A program made the position numbers and the translations under genes. From an uncultured bacterium (GTDB lineage Bacteria; Verrucomicrobiota; Kiritimatiellia; RFP12; UBA1067): 5,521 nt of DNA. A model generated the notes under the pieces. That model saw only the letters and a list, made by a program, of their open reading frames with translations, searched no databases and was not told where the DNA came from. The stretch is from the NCBI GenBank assembly GCA_946401765.1, contig CAMIVJ010000218.1, positions 1-5,521 of the forward strand. Direction: 5' to 3'. This document shows, piece by piece, positions 1 to 5,521 of the stretch. Each line of letters opens with the position of its first letter. Position 1 is the stretch's first letter.

Positions 1-146
1 CTCCCCCCGCGTCCCCCCTCTCCGCAGCGGCCGCCTACACCTACGGCATCCGCCTCGCAATTGTGCTGCGCCGCCAGGCCCTCTCCGCAGAGGCCGGCAA
101 CGCCACCTTCGACGCGCTCACCGCAGCCTCGAAGCTCGAATTCTAA
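1..146 (+). CDS. C-terminal fragment of the gene upstream of V-ATPase subunit A (possibly DUF2764 type)
   Basis: The frame starting at position 3 is open from the window edge to a TAA at 144-146, giving about 47 residues that end in SKLEF. The visible part is alanine-rich and probably helical, with a segment AYTYGIRLAIVLRRQAL. Codon use matches the neighbours, and the stop lies 19 nt before the atpA start, so it is very likely co-transcribed with atpA. In bacterial A/V-ATPase operons of the Chlamydia, Treponema and Bacteroides type, a small DUF2764-family protein commonly sits between subunit E and subunit A. The position and the Ala/Leu-rich helical C-terminus fit that family, but this is inferred from gene order and not from a diagnostic motif. 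The N-terminal part lies outside the window. Confidence 0.6.
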   Translation, partial: PPASPLSAAAAYTYGIRLAIVLRRQALSAEAGNATFDALTAASKLEF

Positions 147-153
147 TCCACGA

Positions 154-158
154 AAAGG
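154..158 (+). promoter_or_regulatory. Ribosome binding site deciding the atpA start
   Basis: AAAGG at 154-158 lies 7 nt before the ATG at 166. It supports that ATG over the in-frame TTG at 61, which would add 35 low-complexity residues (Pro, Ser, Arg-rich) that overlap the preceding gene and do not resemble the family's N-terminus. Confidence 0.6.
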
Positions 159-165
159 CAAATCA

Positions 166-1941
166 ATGAACGCTACCGGAAAAATCGTCGGCGTAAACGG
201 AAACATGATCACAGTCGCCTTCAGCGGCGCAGTCGCCCAGAACGAAGTGGGCTACGCCGTCCTGGGCGGCAAACGCCTCATGGCGGAAATCGTGCGCGTG
301 CGCGGCCGCCGCTGCGACATGCAGGTGTTCGACGCCACGGCCGACCTTGCAGTGGACGACACCGTGGAGTTCAGCGGCAACCTCCTCGCCGCCGAACTCG
401 GCCCCGGCATGCTCGCCCAGGTGTACGACGGCCTGCAGAACCCCCTCGCAGACCTCGCAAAGGAGGCCGGCAAGATCTCGCACGACGCCCAGTTCTTCCT
501 GCAGCGCGGCATGTACCTATCCGGACTCCCCCGCGACAGAAAGTGGGCCTGGCATCCCACCGCCAAGCCCGGCGACCGCGTGGCCGCAGGCGACTTCCTC
601 GGATGGGTGCCCGAAGGCATCTTCGACGAGAAGACCATGCCCGGCCACAAGATCATGACGCCCTTCAGGCTGCGCGGCCTCTACACCGTCAAGGACATCG
701 CCCCCGCCGGCGACTACACCGTCACCGACGACATCGCCACCCTCTCTCCCGTCGAGGGCGGCGCCGACGTGAAGGTGCAGATGATGCAGCGCTGGCCCGT
801 CAAGGTGCCCATCACCTGCTTCGCCGAACGCCTCGAACCCACCGAGACGCTCGAGACCACTGTGCGCACGATCGACACGTTCTTCCCTGTGGCGGTTGGC
901 GGCACTTACTGCATCCCCGGCCCGTTCGGCGCAGGCAAGACCGTTCTGCAGCAGACGACCGCGCGCTACGCTAAGATCGACGTGGTCGTTTCCGCCGCGT
1001 GCGGCGAGCGCGCCGGCGAAGTGGTGGAGATGCTCAAGGAGTTTCCAGAGCTGGACGACCCGCGTACCGGCAAGAAGCTGATGGACCGCACTATCATCAT
1101 CTGCAACACCTCGTCGATGCCGGTCGCCTCGCGCGAGGCCTCCGTGTACACGGCGGTGACGCTCGCCGAATACTACCGCCAGATGGGCCTGAACGTGCTG
1201 GTGCTCGCGGACTCCACTTCCCGCTGGGCACAGGCCATGCGCGAACTCTCCGGCCGCCTCGAGGAGATCCCCGGCGAAGAGGCCTTCCCCGCATACCTCG
1301 AGTCGCGCATCGCAGCGTTCTACGAGCGCGCCGGACGCGTGAAGCTGCGCAGCGGCCAGATCGGCTCCGTAACAATCGGCGGAACGGTCTCTCCCGCAGG
1401 CGGCAACTTCGACGAGCCCGTCACCCAGGCGACGCTCAAGGTGGTGGGCGGCTTCCACGGCCTCTCGCGCGCCCGCTCAGACGCACGCCGCTACCCTGCC
1501 ATCGACCCGCTCGACTCCTGGAGCCACTACAACTCAGTGATCGACGGCGACCGCGTGGAGAAGGCGCGCACGCTTCTGCGCAAGGGCAACGAGGTTGGCC
1601 AGATGATGAAGGTGGTGGGCGAAGAGGGAACATCTCTCGACGACTTCACATGCTACCTCAAGGCCGAGTTCCTCGATGCCGTGTACCTGCAGCAGAACGC
1701 GTTCTCGGAATCCGACGCCACAACACCCGTCGCCCGCCAGAAGGCGATGTTCGACGTTGTGGAGAAGGCTCTCTTCTCGTCCTACAAGTTCACCACCAAG
1801 GACGACACGCGCCGCTTCTTCATGGACCTGCAGCAGACCTTCATCGACTGGAACGACAAGCCCTTCGACTCCAACGAGTTCAAGGCCCTGAAGGAGACGC
1901 TCGTCAAGAAGATAGAGGAGGCAAGTGCCTCCTCATTGTGA
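166..1941 (+). CDS. atpA: A/V-type ATP synthase (ATPase) catalytic subunit A
   Basis: Catalytic A subunit of the rotary A/V-type ATPase. It hydrolyses or makes ATP at the A-B interface of the cytoplasmic V1 head, coupled to H+ or Na+ transport through the membrane sector. At 591 aa it is full length for the family. An N-terminal beta-barrel (about 1-70) is followed by the A-subunit-specific insert (about 112-195, with RGMYLSGL and PGHKIMTPF). The nucleotide-binding domain has the P-loop GPFGAGKT (252-259, K258), the GER motif (280-282, E281 the expected catalytic glutamate) and ADSTSRWA (348-355). The insert and P-loop separate it from subunit B and from F-type alpha and beta. The C-terminus (about 440-591) is helical. 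The last codons (ASASSL-stop) run into the downstream octamer array, which provides the TGA. Subunit B does not follow, which is unusual. No catalytic residue appears to be missing. Confidence 0.97.
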   Translation: MNATGKIVGVNGNMITVAFSGAVAQNEVGYAVLGGKRLMAEIVRVRGRRCDMQVFDATADLAVDDTVEFSGNLLAAELGPGMLAQVYDGLQNPLADLAKEAGKISHDAQFFLQRGMYLSGLPRDRKWAWHPTAKPGDRVAAGDFLGWVPEGIFDEKTMPGHKIMTPFRLRGLYTVKDIAPAGDYTVTDDIATLSPVEGGADVKVQMMQRWPVKVPITCFAERLEPTETLETTVRTIDTFFPVAVGGTYCIPGPFGAGKTVLQQTTARYAKIDVVVSAACGERAGEVVEMLKEFPELDDPRTGKKLMDRTIIICNTSSMPVASREASVYTAVTLAEYYRQMGLNVLVLADSTSRWAQAMRELSGRLEEIPGEEAFPAYLESRIAAFYERAGRVKLRSGQIGSVTIGGTVSPAGGNFDEPVTQATLKVVGGFHGLSRARSDARRYPAIDPLDSWSHYNSVIDGDRVEKARTLLRKGNEVGQMMKVVGEEGTSLDDFTCYLKAEFLDAVYLQQNAFSESDATTPVARQKAMFDVVEKALFSSYKFTTKDDTRRFFMDLQQTFIDWNDKPFDSNEFKALKETLVKKIEEASASSL

Positions 1942-2062
1942 GATTGTGAAATTGTGGAATTATGAAATTGTGGAATTAAAGATCTCAAATTCCATAATGC
2001 CATTATTTCATAATCACACAATTTCCAAACCTCTAAACCTCCAAACTTCTAAACCTCTTCAC
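1935..2062. repeat. Phased array of sixteen degenerate octanucleotides, AT-rich, with an orientation switch
   Basis: The sequence from 1935 to 2062 divides into sixteen 8-nt units with no register slip. Units 1-6 (1935-1982) follow ATTGTGRA, for example ATTGTGAA at 1943, ATTGTGGA at 1951 and 1967, and ATTATGAA at 1959. Units 7-11 (1983-2022) follow the reverse complement type YYCATAAT, for example TCCATAAT at 1991 and TTCATAAT at 2007. Units 12-15 (2023-2054) follow YTCYAAAC, and unit 16 (2055-2062) is degenerate. By my count the first 48 nt contain no C and the remaining 80 nt contain a single G. GC is about 31%, in sharp contrast to the flanking genes. The array contains the atpA stop codon and ends one base before the ATG at 2064, so it makes up the whole atpA/sigma spacer. 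Weak promoter-like pairs such as TTGTGG (1968) and CATAAT (1993) occur inside it, but the low complexity makes them unreliable. Function unknown. Confidence 0.85.
1967..1998 (+). other. Hairpin at the orientation switch of the octamer array
   Basis: ATTGTGGAATT (1967-1977) can pair with AATTCCATAAT (1988-1998): 11 pairs, ten Watson-Crick and one G-U, closing a 10-nt loop that contains the palindrome AGATCT (1980-1985). Weaker pairing can continue outwards between octamers to about 1943 and 2022. The stem is AT-rich and has no following T run, so it is not a canonical intrinsic terminator. It could act as a 3'-end stabiliser for the atpA transcript or as a protein-binding dyad. Role inferred only. 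Confidence 0.5.
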
Positions 2063-2063
2063 A

Positions 2064-2669
2064 ATGGAAGACACGTCCAGAGAAAACGCACGAGAGAAGC
2101 TGGCGCAGGCCTTCCAGGACAACCGGGAGCGTCTGCTGCGGCTCGCCGAACGGCATCTGAATCCGGTGCTGCGGCGGCGCGTCTCGCCAGAGGACGTTGT
2201 ACAGGAGGCCGCCGCAGAGGCGTGCCGGTGGGGAGGTTCGTTCCTGGAGAACGAAGACCTCCCCATCTACTTCCGCCTGAGGGCCGTATTGCTGCAGACG
2301 ATAACACACCTCGAAAGGCGCCATCTGCAGTCCGCCAAGCGCGACGCATACCGCGAAGCAGAGCCGCTTCCCGCGGAGGACGGCGACCAGGACGACGCAC
2401 CCCCCGCATGGGACGACGTGCCCGACACTGCCACCTCCCCTCTCAGCGCCGTGGCACGCGCCGACCGCCACGAGCTTCTCCGCCGCGCCCTGCGCGAACT
2501 CTCCGCGCCCGACCGGCAGATCGTGCTGCTGCGGAACTTCGACGACCTCTCCAACGCCGAGTGCGCCGACGTGCTCGGCATAGATCCAAAGGCCGCCAGC
2601 ATCCGCTACGTGCGCGCCCTTCAGCGGCTGAAGGCGCGTCTCGTTGAATACACGGAGTTCCGTTCATGA
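2064..2669 (+). CDS. ECF-like sigma-70 family RNA polymerase sigma factor, kinase-associated type
   Basis: A 201-aa sigma factor with only regions 2 and 4, the ECF layout. Region 2 covers about 21-98 and includes the core-binding motif EDVVQE (43-48) and the segment LQSAKRDAYRE (88-98), which resembles the AKKRDxRRE stretch seen in planctomycete sigma factors of this type. An acidic, proline-containing linker (about 99-128) joins it to region 4 (about 137-193). There the helix-turn-helix is LSNAECADVLGIDPKAASIR (162-181), followed by the basic helix YVRALQRLKARL. The gene overlaps the kinase gene by 4 nt, and sigma/Ser-Thr kinase pairs of this sort are known from Planctomycetes. No adjacent anti-sigma gene is seen, so control by phosphorylation is the likely mode (inference). 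The ATG at 2064 has no Shine-Dalgarno sequence; everything upstream is octamer array. A later start would cut into region 2. Confidence 0.9.
   Translation: MEDTSRENAREKLAQAFQDNRERLLRLAERHLNPVLRRRVSPEDVVQEAAAEACRWGGSFLENEDLPIYFRLRAVLLQTITHLERRHLQSAKRDAYREAEPLPAEDGDQDDAPPAWDDVPDTATSPLSAVARADRHELLRRALRELSAPDRQIVLLRNFDDLSNAECADVLGIDPKAASIRYVRALQRLKARLVEYTEFRS
2654..2657 (+). promoter_or_regulatory. Ribosome binding site of the kinase gene inside the sigma gene
   Basis: GGAG at 2654-2657 lies 8 nt before the ATG at 2666. With the ATGA overlap (kinase start 2666-2668, sigma stop 2667-2669) it fixes the kinase start and indicates translational coupling of the two proteins. Confidence 0.65.
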
Positions 2670-5176
2670 CGGACACCGCCCCCACGCTCGAGCAGCTGGT
2701 CGATCTCTACCTCGACCACTGCCACCTCGGCGACGCGCCCGACGTAGCCGCATTCGCCGCCGCCCACCCCGCGCACTCCGCAGAACTTCTTGAGATACTT
2801 CCCCTTCTCCACGACCTCGAACGCGCCGGAGACGCCGCCCGGGGACGTTCCGTGGCCCCCAAGAACGAACTGCCCGAGCTCCCAGGCTCCGACTTCCGCC
2901 TCGAGCGCAAGATCGGAAGCGGCGGCATGGGCGTGGTGTTCGAGGCGCGCCAGATATCCCTCGACCGCCGCGTGGCCGTGAAGGTGCTCGCGCCTTCGCT
3001 AGTCGCCAACGCCACGCGGCGCAACCAGTTCGAGGCAGAAGCCCGCATCGTGGCCATGCTCCACCACCCGAACATAGTGAAGGTGATCGGCGCCGGCCAG
3101 AGCGCCGGAACATGCTACTACGCCATGGAGATCGTTGACGGCGAACGGCTCGACAAGCACGCTTTCAAGAATCTGCGCGAAATCGCCGCTGCCGGCCTTC
3201 AAGCCGCCACCGCCCTCGCATACGCCCACCGCTGCCAGGTGATGCACCGCGACATCAAGCCCTCCAACCTCATACTCGACGCAGAGGGAACGGTGCATGT
3301 GGCCGACTTCGGCCTCGCCTGCGTGCTTGAGGATGGCCGCACCTCGGTGGCGCGCTCAGACGCGCAGAACGGCACACTCCGCTACATGCCCGCAGAGCGC
3401 CTGCTGCACGGCGTGAGCTCCTTTGCAGGCGACCAGTATGCGCTGGGCGTGACGCTCTACGAGCTTATCGCCCGCCGTCCGGTGCTGAAGGAGCGCTCGT
3501 CTAACGCCCTTTTCCGCAGGATATGCAAGGCCCCCCTCCCGCCGCTCACATGCGCAGAGCCCGACCTCGCGGCGATCGTGAACAAGTGCATCTCGTTCAG
3601 CGCGAAGGACCGCTATCCCTCGATGCTCGACCTCTGCGAAGACCTGCGCCGGTTCATCGACCACGAGCCAGTCAGCGCAGCTCCCGCTCCAGCCGGAAGG
3701 CGCCTCGTCCTCTGGGTGCGCCGCAAGCCCGCCATCGCAGCGCTCACCTCGCTAGTCGTCGTCTGCGCAGTTGCCGCAGTCGCCGCGCTTGCCACCGGAT
3801 ACGTGCGCACAAACGCCGCGCTCGACCGCGCCGAACGCAACGCCATGCTCGCAAGCGCCGCACTGTCCGGCGTGTTCGCCCACGTGGAGCGCCAAACTCC
3901 CACCCGCCGCGACACGGAGCTTCTCACCGAACTGCTTCCCTACTACGGCGAACTCGCCCGGCGCCGCGACCTGCCCCCCGCGAAGATCGCCGAAGCCAAC
4001 CGCGTGCTCGGAACCTGCGCATACCGCACCGGAAACTACTTCCTCGCCGAGAAGGCGTTCCGCCAGGTCGTGGAGAACCTTCCGGACGCCGACGCGCGCA
4101 TCCTTCTCGCTAACTCGCTGCGCCGCCAGGGCAAGGACGACGAAGCCGAGCAGATATTCCGCGACGTCGCCGATGCCTTCACGCGCTCTCCATACCCGGC
4201 CGACCGCTACGCCGCCGTTCAGGCCATCCGCGAACTCACCCCAGACAAGCCAAGCGAGACCGACAACGAGAACCTCCAGCGCGCCTACTACATCATCACC
4301 GACCTCCTCAAGGCCGCCCCGAACAACCCCGACTACCTCTACCAGTACGCCGCCCTCCTCGGCCAGGCCCCCTTCCTCTCCGCAACGAACAGCGCCACCC
4401 GCGCCAAGGCCAGCGCCACGCAGATCCTGAACCGGCTCGCGCGCGAATATCCCGACCGTCCCGAATACGGCCTCGCGCTCGTCGACCTCGTGGAAAGCCG
4501 ACTGCGCACCACCAAGATACTGCGTGGGGCGGAACGCGGCGAGGTGATGGCCGCCCTGGAGCGCGCCGACCGACTTCTCGCCCGCCATCCCAACATGCCC
4601 GACGTAGTCTCCGCCGTGCTGCGCCTGCGCGTGACATACGCCGCATTCCTGCGCCGCACAGGAGAAGACGACGCCGCAAAGCGCGAGACGGCCCGCACGT
4701 CGGGCATGCTAGAGATGCTTGCCTCAAGCCCCGAACCGCCCGCCTCCCAGCGCTTCCGGTTCGCCTCCACGAACGGCGTGACGGTGAGCTACAGGCAGAT
4801 CACAGTGAACAGCCGCCAGCCGGGTCCCGCAACGCTCGTGATGATGCTTCACGGCCGCGACGCAGCCGGCGCGGACAACGCCCGCCAGTTCGCCACGCCC
4901 TCGCTCTTCCCTCTGCTCGAATACGTGCAGGCCCACAGCGCAAAAGCCGTCATCATCCTCCCCCAGTGCCCAGCCCGCCGCACTTGGAAGCAGCTGCGCC
5001 CTGCGCTCGAGGAGCTCAAGCGCAAGAAGGCAAGGGAGTTCCACGTTCTTTCGCGCAACATCCACGAAGTTGGCGAAACCCCTCTCTCCGACGAGGAGCT
5101 TCTGCGCATATTCATGCAAACGCCCCCGCCTTCAGCGGCTGCATTGACAAAGCAGCCGCAGCAAAGCGGGGACTGA
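2666..5176 (+). CDS. Transmembrane Hanks-type Ser/Thr protein kinase with TPR-like region and shortened esterase-like C-terminus
   Basis: An 836-aa membrane sensor kinase. Residues 8-53 form a helical segment (LVDLYLDHC, then AAAHPAHSAELLEILPLL) typical of kinases paired with planctomycete-type sigma factors. The kinase domain (about 77-330) looks active: glycine loop GSGGMGVV (84-91), AVK lysine K106, probable helix-C E125, HRDIKPSN (194-201, D196), DFG (214-216) and GTLRYM (236-241). The usual APE triplet reads PAE (242-244). A basic patch (VRRK, 351-354) precedes one membrane span (about 355-379), placing the kinase in the cytoplasm. Residues about 435-690 are outside and contain TPR-like helix pairs, clearest at 440-505. 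Residues 697-820 resemble an alpha/beta-hydrolase: NGVTVSYR, LHGRDAAGADNARQ (728-741) and ILPQCPARRTW (764-774), with no GxSxG nucleophile. The probable partner is the sigma factor encoded just upstream. The ligand sensed is unknown. Confidence 0.92.
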   Translation: MTDTAPTLEQLVDLYLDHCHLGDAPDVAAFAAAHPAHSAELLEILPLLHDLERAGDAARGRSVAPKNELPELPGSDFRLERKIGSGGMGVVFEARQISLDRRVAVKVLAPSLVANATRRNQFEAEARIVAMLHHPNIVKVIGAGQSAGTCYYAMEIVDGERLDKHAFKNLREIAAAGLQAATALAYAHRCQVMHRDIKPSNLILDAEGTVHVADFGLACVLEDGRTSVARSDAQNGTLRYMPAERLLHGVSSFAGDQYALGVTLYELIARRPVLKERSSNALFRRICKAPLPPLTCAEPDLAAIVNKCISFSAKDRYPSMLDLCEDLRRFIDHEPVSAAPAPAGRRLVLWVRRKPAIAALTSLVVVCAVAAVAALATGYVRTNAALDRAERNAMLASAALSGVFAHVERQTPTRRDTELLTELLPYYGELARRRDLPPAKIAEANRVLGTCAYRTGNYFLAEKAFRQVVENLPDADARILLANSLRRQGKDDEAEQIFRDVADAFTRSPYPADRYAAVQAIRELTPDKPSETDNENLQRAYYIITDLLKAAPNNPDYLYQYAALLGQAPFLSATNSATRAKASATQILNRLAREYPDRPEYGLALVDLVESRLRTTKILRGAERGEVMAALERADRLLARHPNMPDVVSAVLRLRVTYAAFLRRTGEDDAAKRETARTSGMLEMLASSPEPPASQRFRFASTNGVTVSYRQITVNSRQPGPATLVMMLHGRDAAGADNARQFATPSLFPLLEYVQAHSAKAVIILPQCPARRTWKQLRPALEELKRKKAREFHVLSRNIHEVGETPLSDEELLRIFMQTPPPSAAALTKQPQQSGD

Positions 5177-5178
5177 AG

Positions 5179-5201
5179 AAACAAGCGGATTACGCTTGTT
5201 T
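5179..5201. terminator. Bidirectional intrinsic terminator between convergent genes
   Basis: AAACAAGCG (5179-5187) and CGCTTGTTT (5193-5201) form a perfect 9-bp stem around the 5-nt loop GATTA. On the plus strand the stem begins 2 nt after the kinase stop and is followed by the T-rich stretch TGCTTTATTT. On the minus strand it follows the ppdK stop by 3 nt, and the stem's own T run gives TTT, then CTTC. It therefore probably ends both transcripts. The plus-strand direction is the better candidate because of the T-rich tail. Confidence 0.75.
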
Positions 5202-5204
5202 GCT

Positions 5205-5521
5205 TTATTTCCGTAGAGCCGCCTGGGCCGCCGCAAGGCGTGCGATCGGCACGCGGAACGGCGAGCAGCTGACGTAGTTCAAGCCGATCCTGTGGCAGAA
5301 CTCGACGCTCGACGGATCGCCGCCGTGTTCTCCGCAGATGCCGCAGTGGATCTTCGGGCGCGTGGACTTGCCGTCCGTTACCGCCATCGTCATCAGCTTG
5401 CCCACGCCGGTCTGGTCGAGGCGGGCGAACGGGTCGTTCTCGTAGATCTTGTTGTCGTAGTACGAGCCGAGGAACTTGCCCGCGTCGTCGCGCGAGAAGC
5501 CGAACGTCATCTGCGTGAGGT
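5205..5521 (-). CDS. ppdK: Pyruvate, phosphate dikinase, C-terminal fragment
   Basis: C-terminal 104 residues of pyruvate phosphate dikinase, which interconverts pyruvate, ATP and phosphate with phosphoenolpyruvate, AMP and pyrophosphate in cytoplasmic glycolysis or gluconeogenesis. The visible part is the end of the PEP/pyruvate-binding TIM barrel. LTQMTFGFSRDDAGKF is the family signature, in which the usual LTQTTFGFSRDD has Met for Thr. DPFARLDQTGVGKL follows, then GICGEHGGDP with the catalytic acid/base cysteine (codon 5334-5336), and finally NYVSCSPFRVPIARLAAAQ near the end. These motifs separate it from PEP synthase and PTS enzyme I. The TAA is at 5205-5207, and the rest of the gene (family length roughly 870-900 aa) lies beyond the right edge. 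It converges on the kinase gene and shares the hairpin terminator. No functional link to the sigma/kinase pair is visible. Confidence 0.97.
   Translation of the reverse strand, partial: LTQMTFGFSRDDAGKFLGSYYDNKIYENDPFARLDQTGVGKLMTMAVTDGKSTRPKIHCGICGEHGGDPSSVEFCHRIGLNYVSCSPFRVPIARLAAAQAALRK

Noticed and set aside
517..1458. Long minus-strand open frame opposite atpA (313 codons)
   Set aside because: A shadow of GC-rich codon bias on the strand opposite a well-supported gene. Its His/Gly/Ala/Asp-rich composition resembles no family.
1967..2010. Array hairpin as a canonical Rho-independent terminator
   Set aside because: The stem is AT-rich and followed by ATGCCATTATTTCA, not a run of T, so a standard terminator call is not supported.
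1782..2021. Minus-strand open frame through the array
   Set aside because: Its start region translates octamers, giving a repetitive HNSTISQSHN-like peptide, and the rest is antisense to atpA. It has no ribosome binding site.
1935..2062. CRISPR array or transposon terminal repeats
   Set aside because: The units are 8 nt and contiguous, with no unique spacers, and there is no transposase or cas gene and no target-site duplication visible.
1925..2647. Plus-strand open frame across the array and into the sigma gene
   Set aside because: It begins inside the octamer array and then overlaps the sigma gene in another frame with an Arg/Pro-rich low-complexity product. The sigma frame has clear motifs.
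4751..5125. Active esterase fused to the kinase
   Set aside because: There is no GxSxG nucleophile motif between the LHG segment and the C-terminus, and the domain is too short, so enzymatic activity is unlikely.
166..5521. Functional link between the V-ATPase, the sigma/kinase pair and the pyrophosphate-dependent ppdK
   Set aside because: The array separates atpA from the regulators and ppdK is convergent behind a shared terminator. Adjacency alone does not support a common pathway.

Overview
This 5.5 kb window is GC-rich and almost fully coding, with a strong preference for C or G at third codon positions. The exception is one AT-rich intergenic strip. An A/V-type ATPase catalytic subunit, an ECF-like sigma factor translationally coupled to a membrane Ser/Thr kinase, and pyruvate phosphate dikinase together suggest a bacterium of the Planctomycetota-Verrucomicrobiota-Chlamydiota group. 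Kiritimatiellota or Lentisphaerota-like lineages are my best guess. This is an inference from gene families and layout, not from a marker gene.

Layout, left to right. Positions 1-146 hold the last codons of a gene upstream of the ATPase A subunit. By gene order it is possibly the small DUF2764-type protein. Positions 166-1941 encode a complete, normal-looking A/V-type ATPase subunit A (591 aa). It is followed not by subunit B, as in most such operons, but by a 128-bp AT-rich array (1935-2062). I read this array as sixteen octanucleotides in one unbroken 8-nt register, changing strand orientation at 1982/1983. The array supplies the atpA stop codon at one end and ends one base before the next start codon at the other. 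Positions 2064-2669 encode a 201-aa sigma-70 family factor. Its stop overlaps the start of an 836-aa transmembrane Ser/Thr kinase (2666-5176) by 4 nt. A perfect 9-bp hairpin (5179-5201) lies between the kinase and the convergent 3' end of pyruvate phosphate dikinase (ppdK, minus strand, from 5521 leftwards to 5205), which runs off the window.

The sigma factor and kinase form a recognisable pair. The kinase has an N-terminal helical segment, a Hanks-type kinase domain with all catalytic motifs, one membrane span and a TPR-like extracytoplasmic region. It probably senses something outside the membrane and acts on the sigma factor or its targets. Its C-terminus carries an unexpected short segment resembling an alpha/beta-hydrolase (esterase) that lacks the nucleophile region. 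This shortened hydrolase-like sensor tail and the phased octamer array are the two most unusual things in the window. The ATPase and dikinase genes are ordinary, and nothing in the sequence ties them functionally to the regulatory pair.
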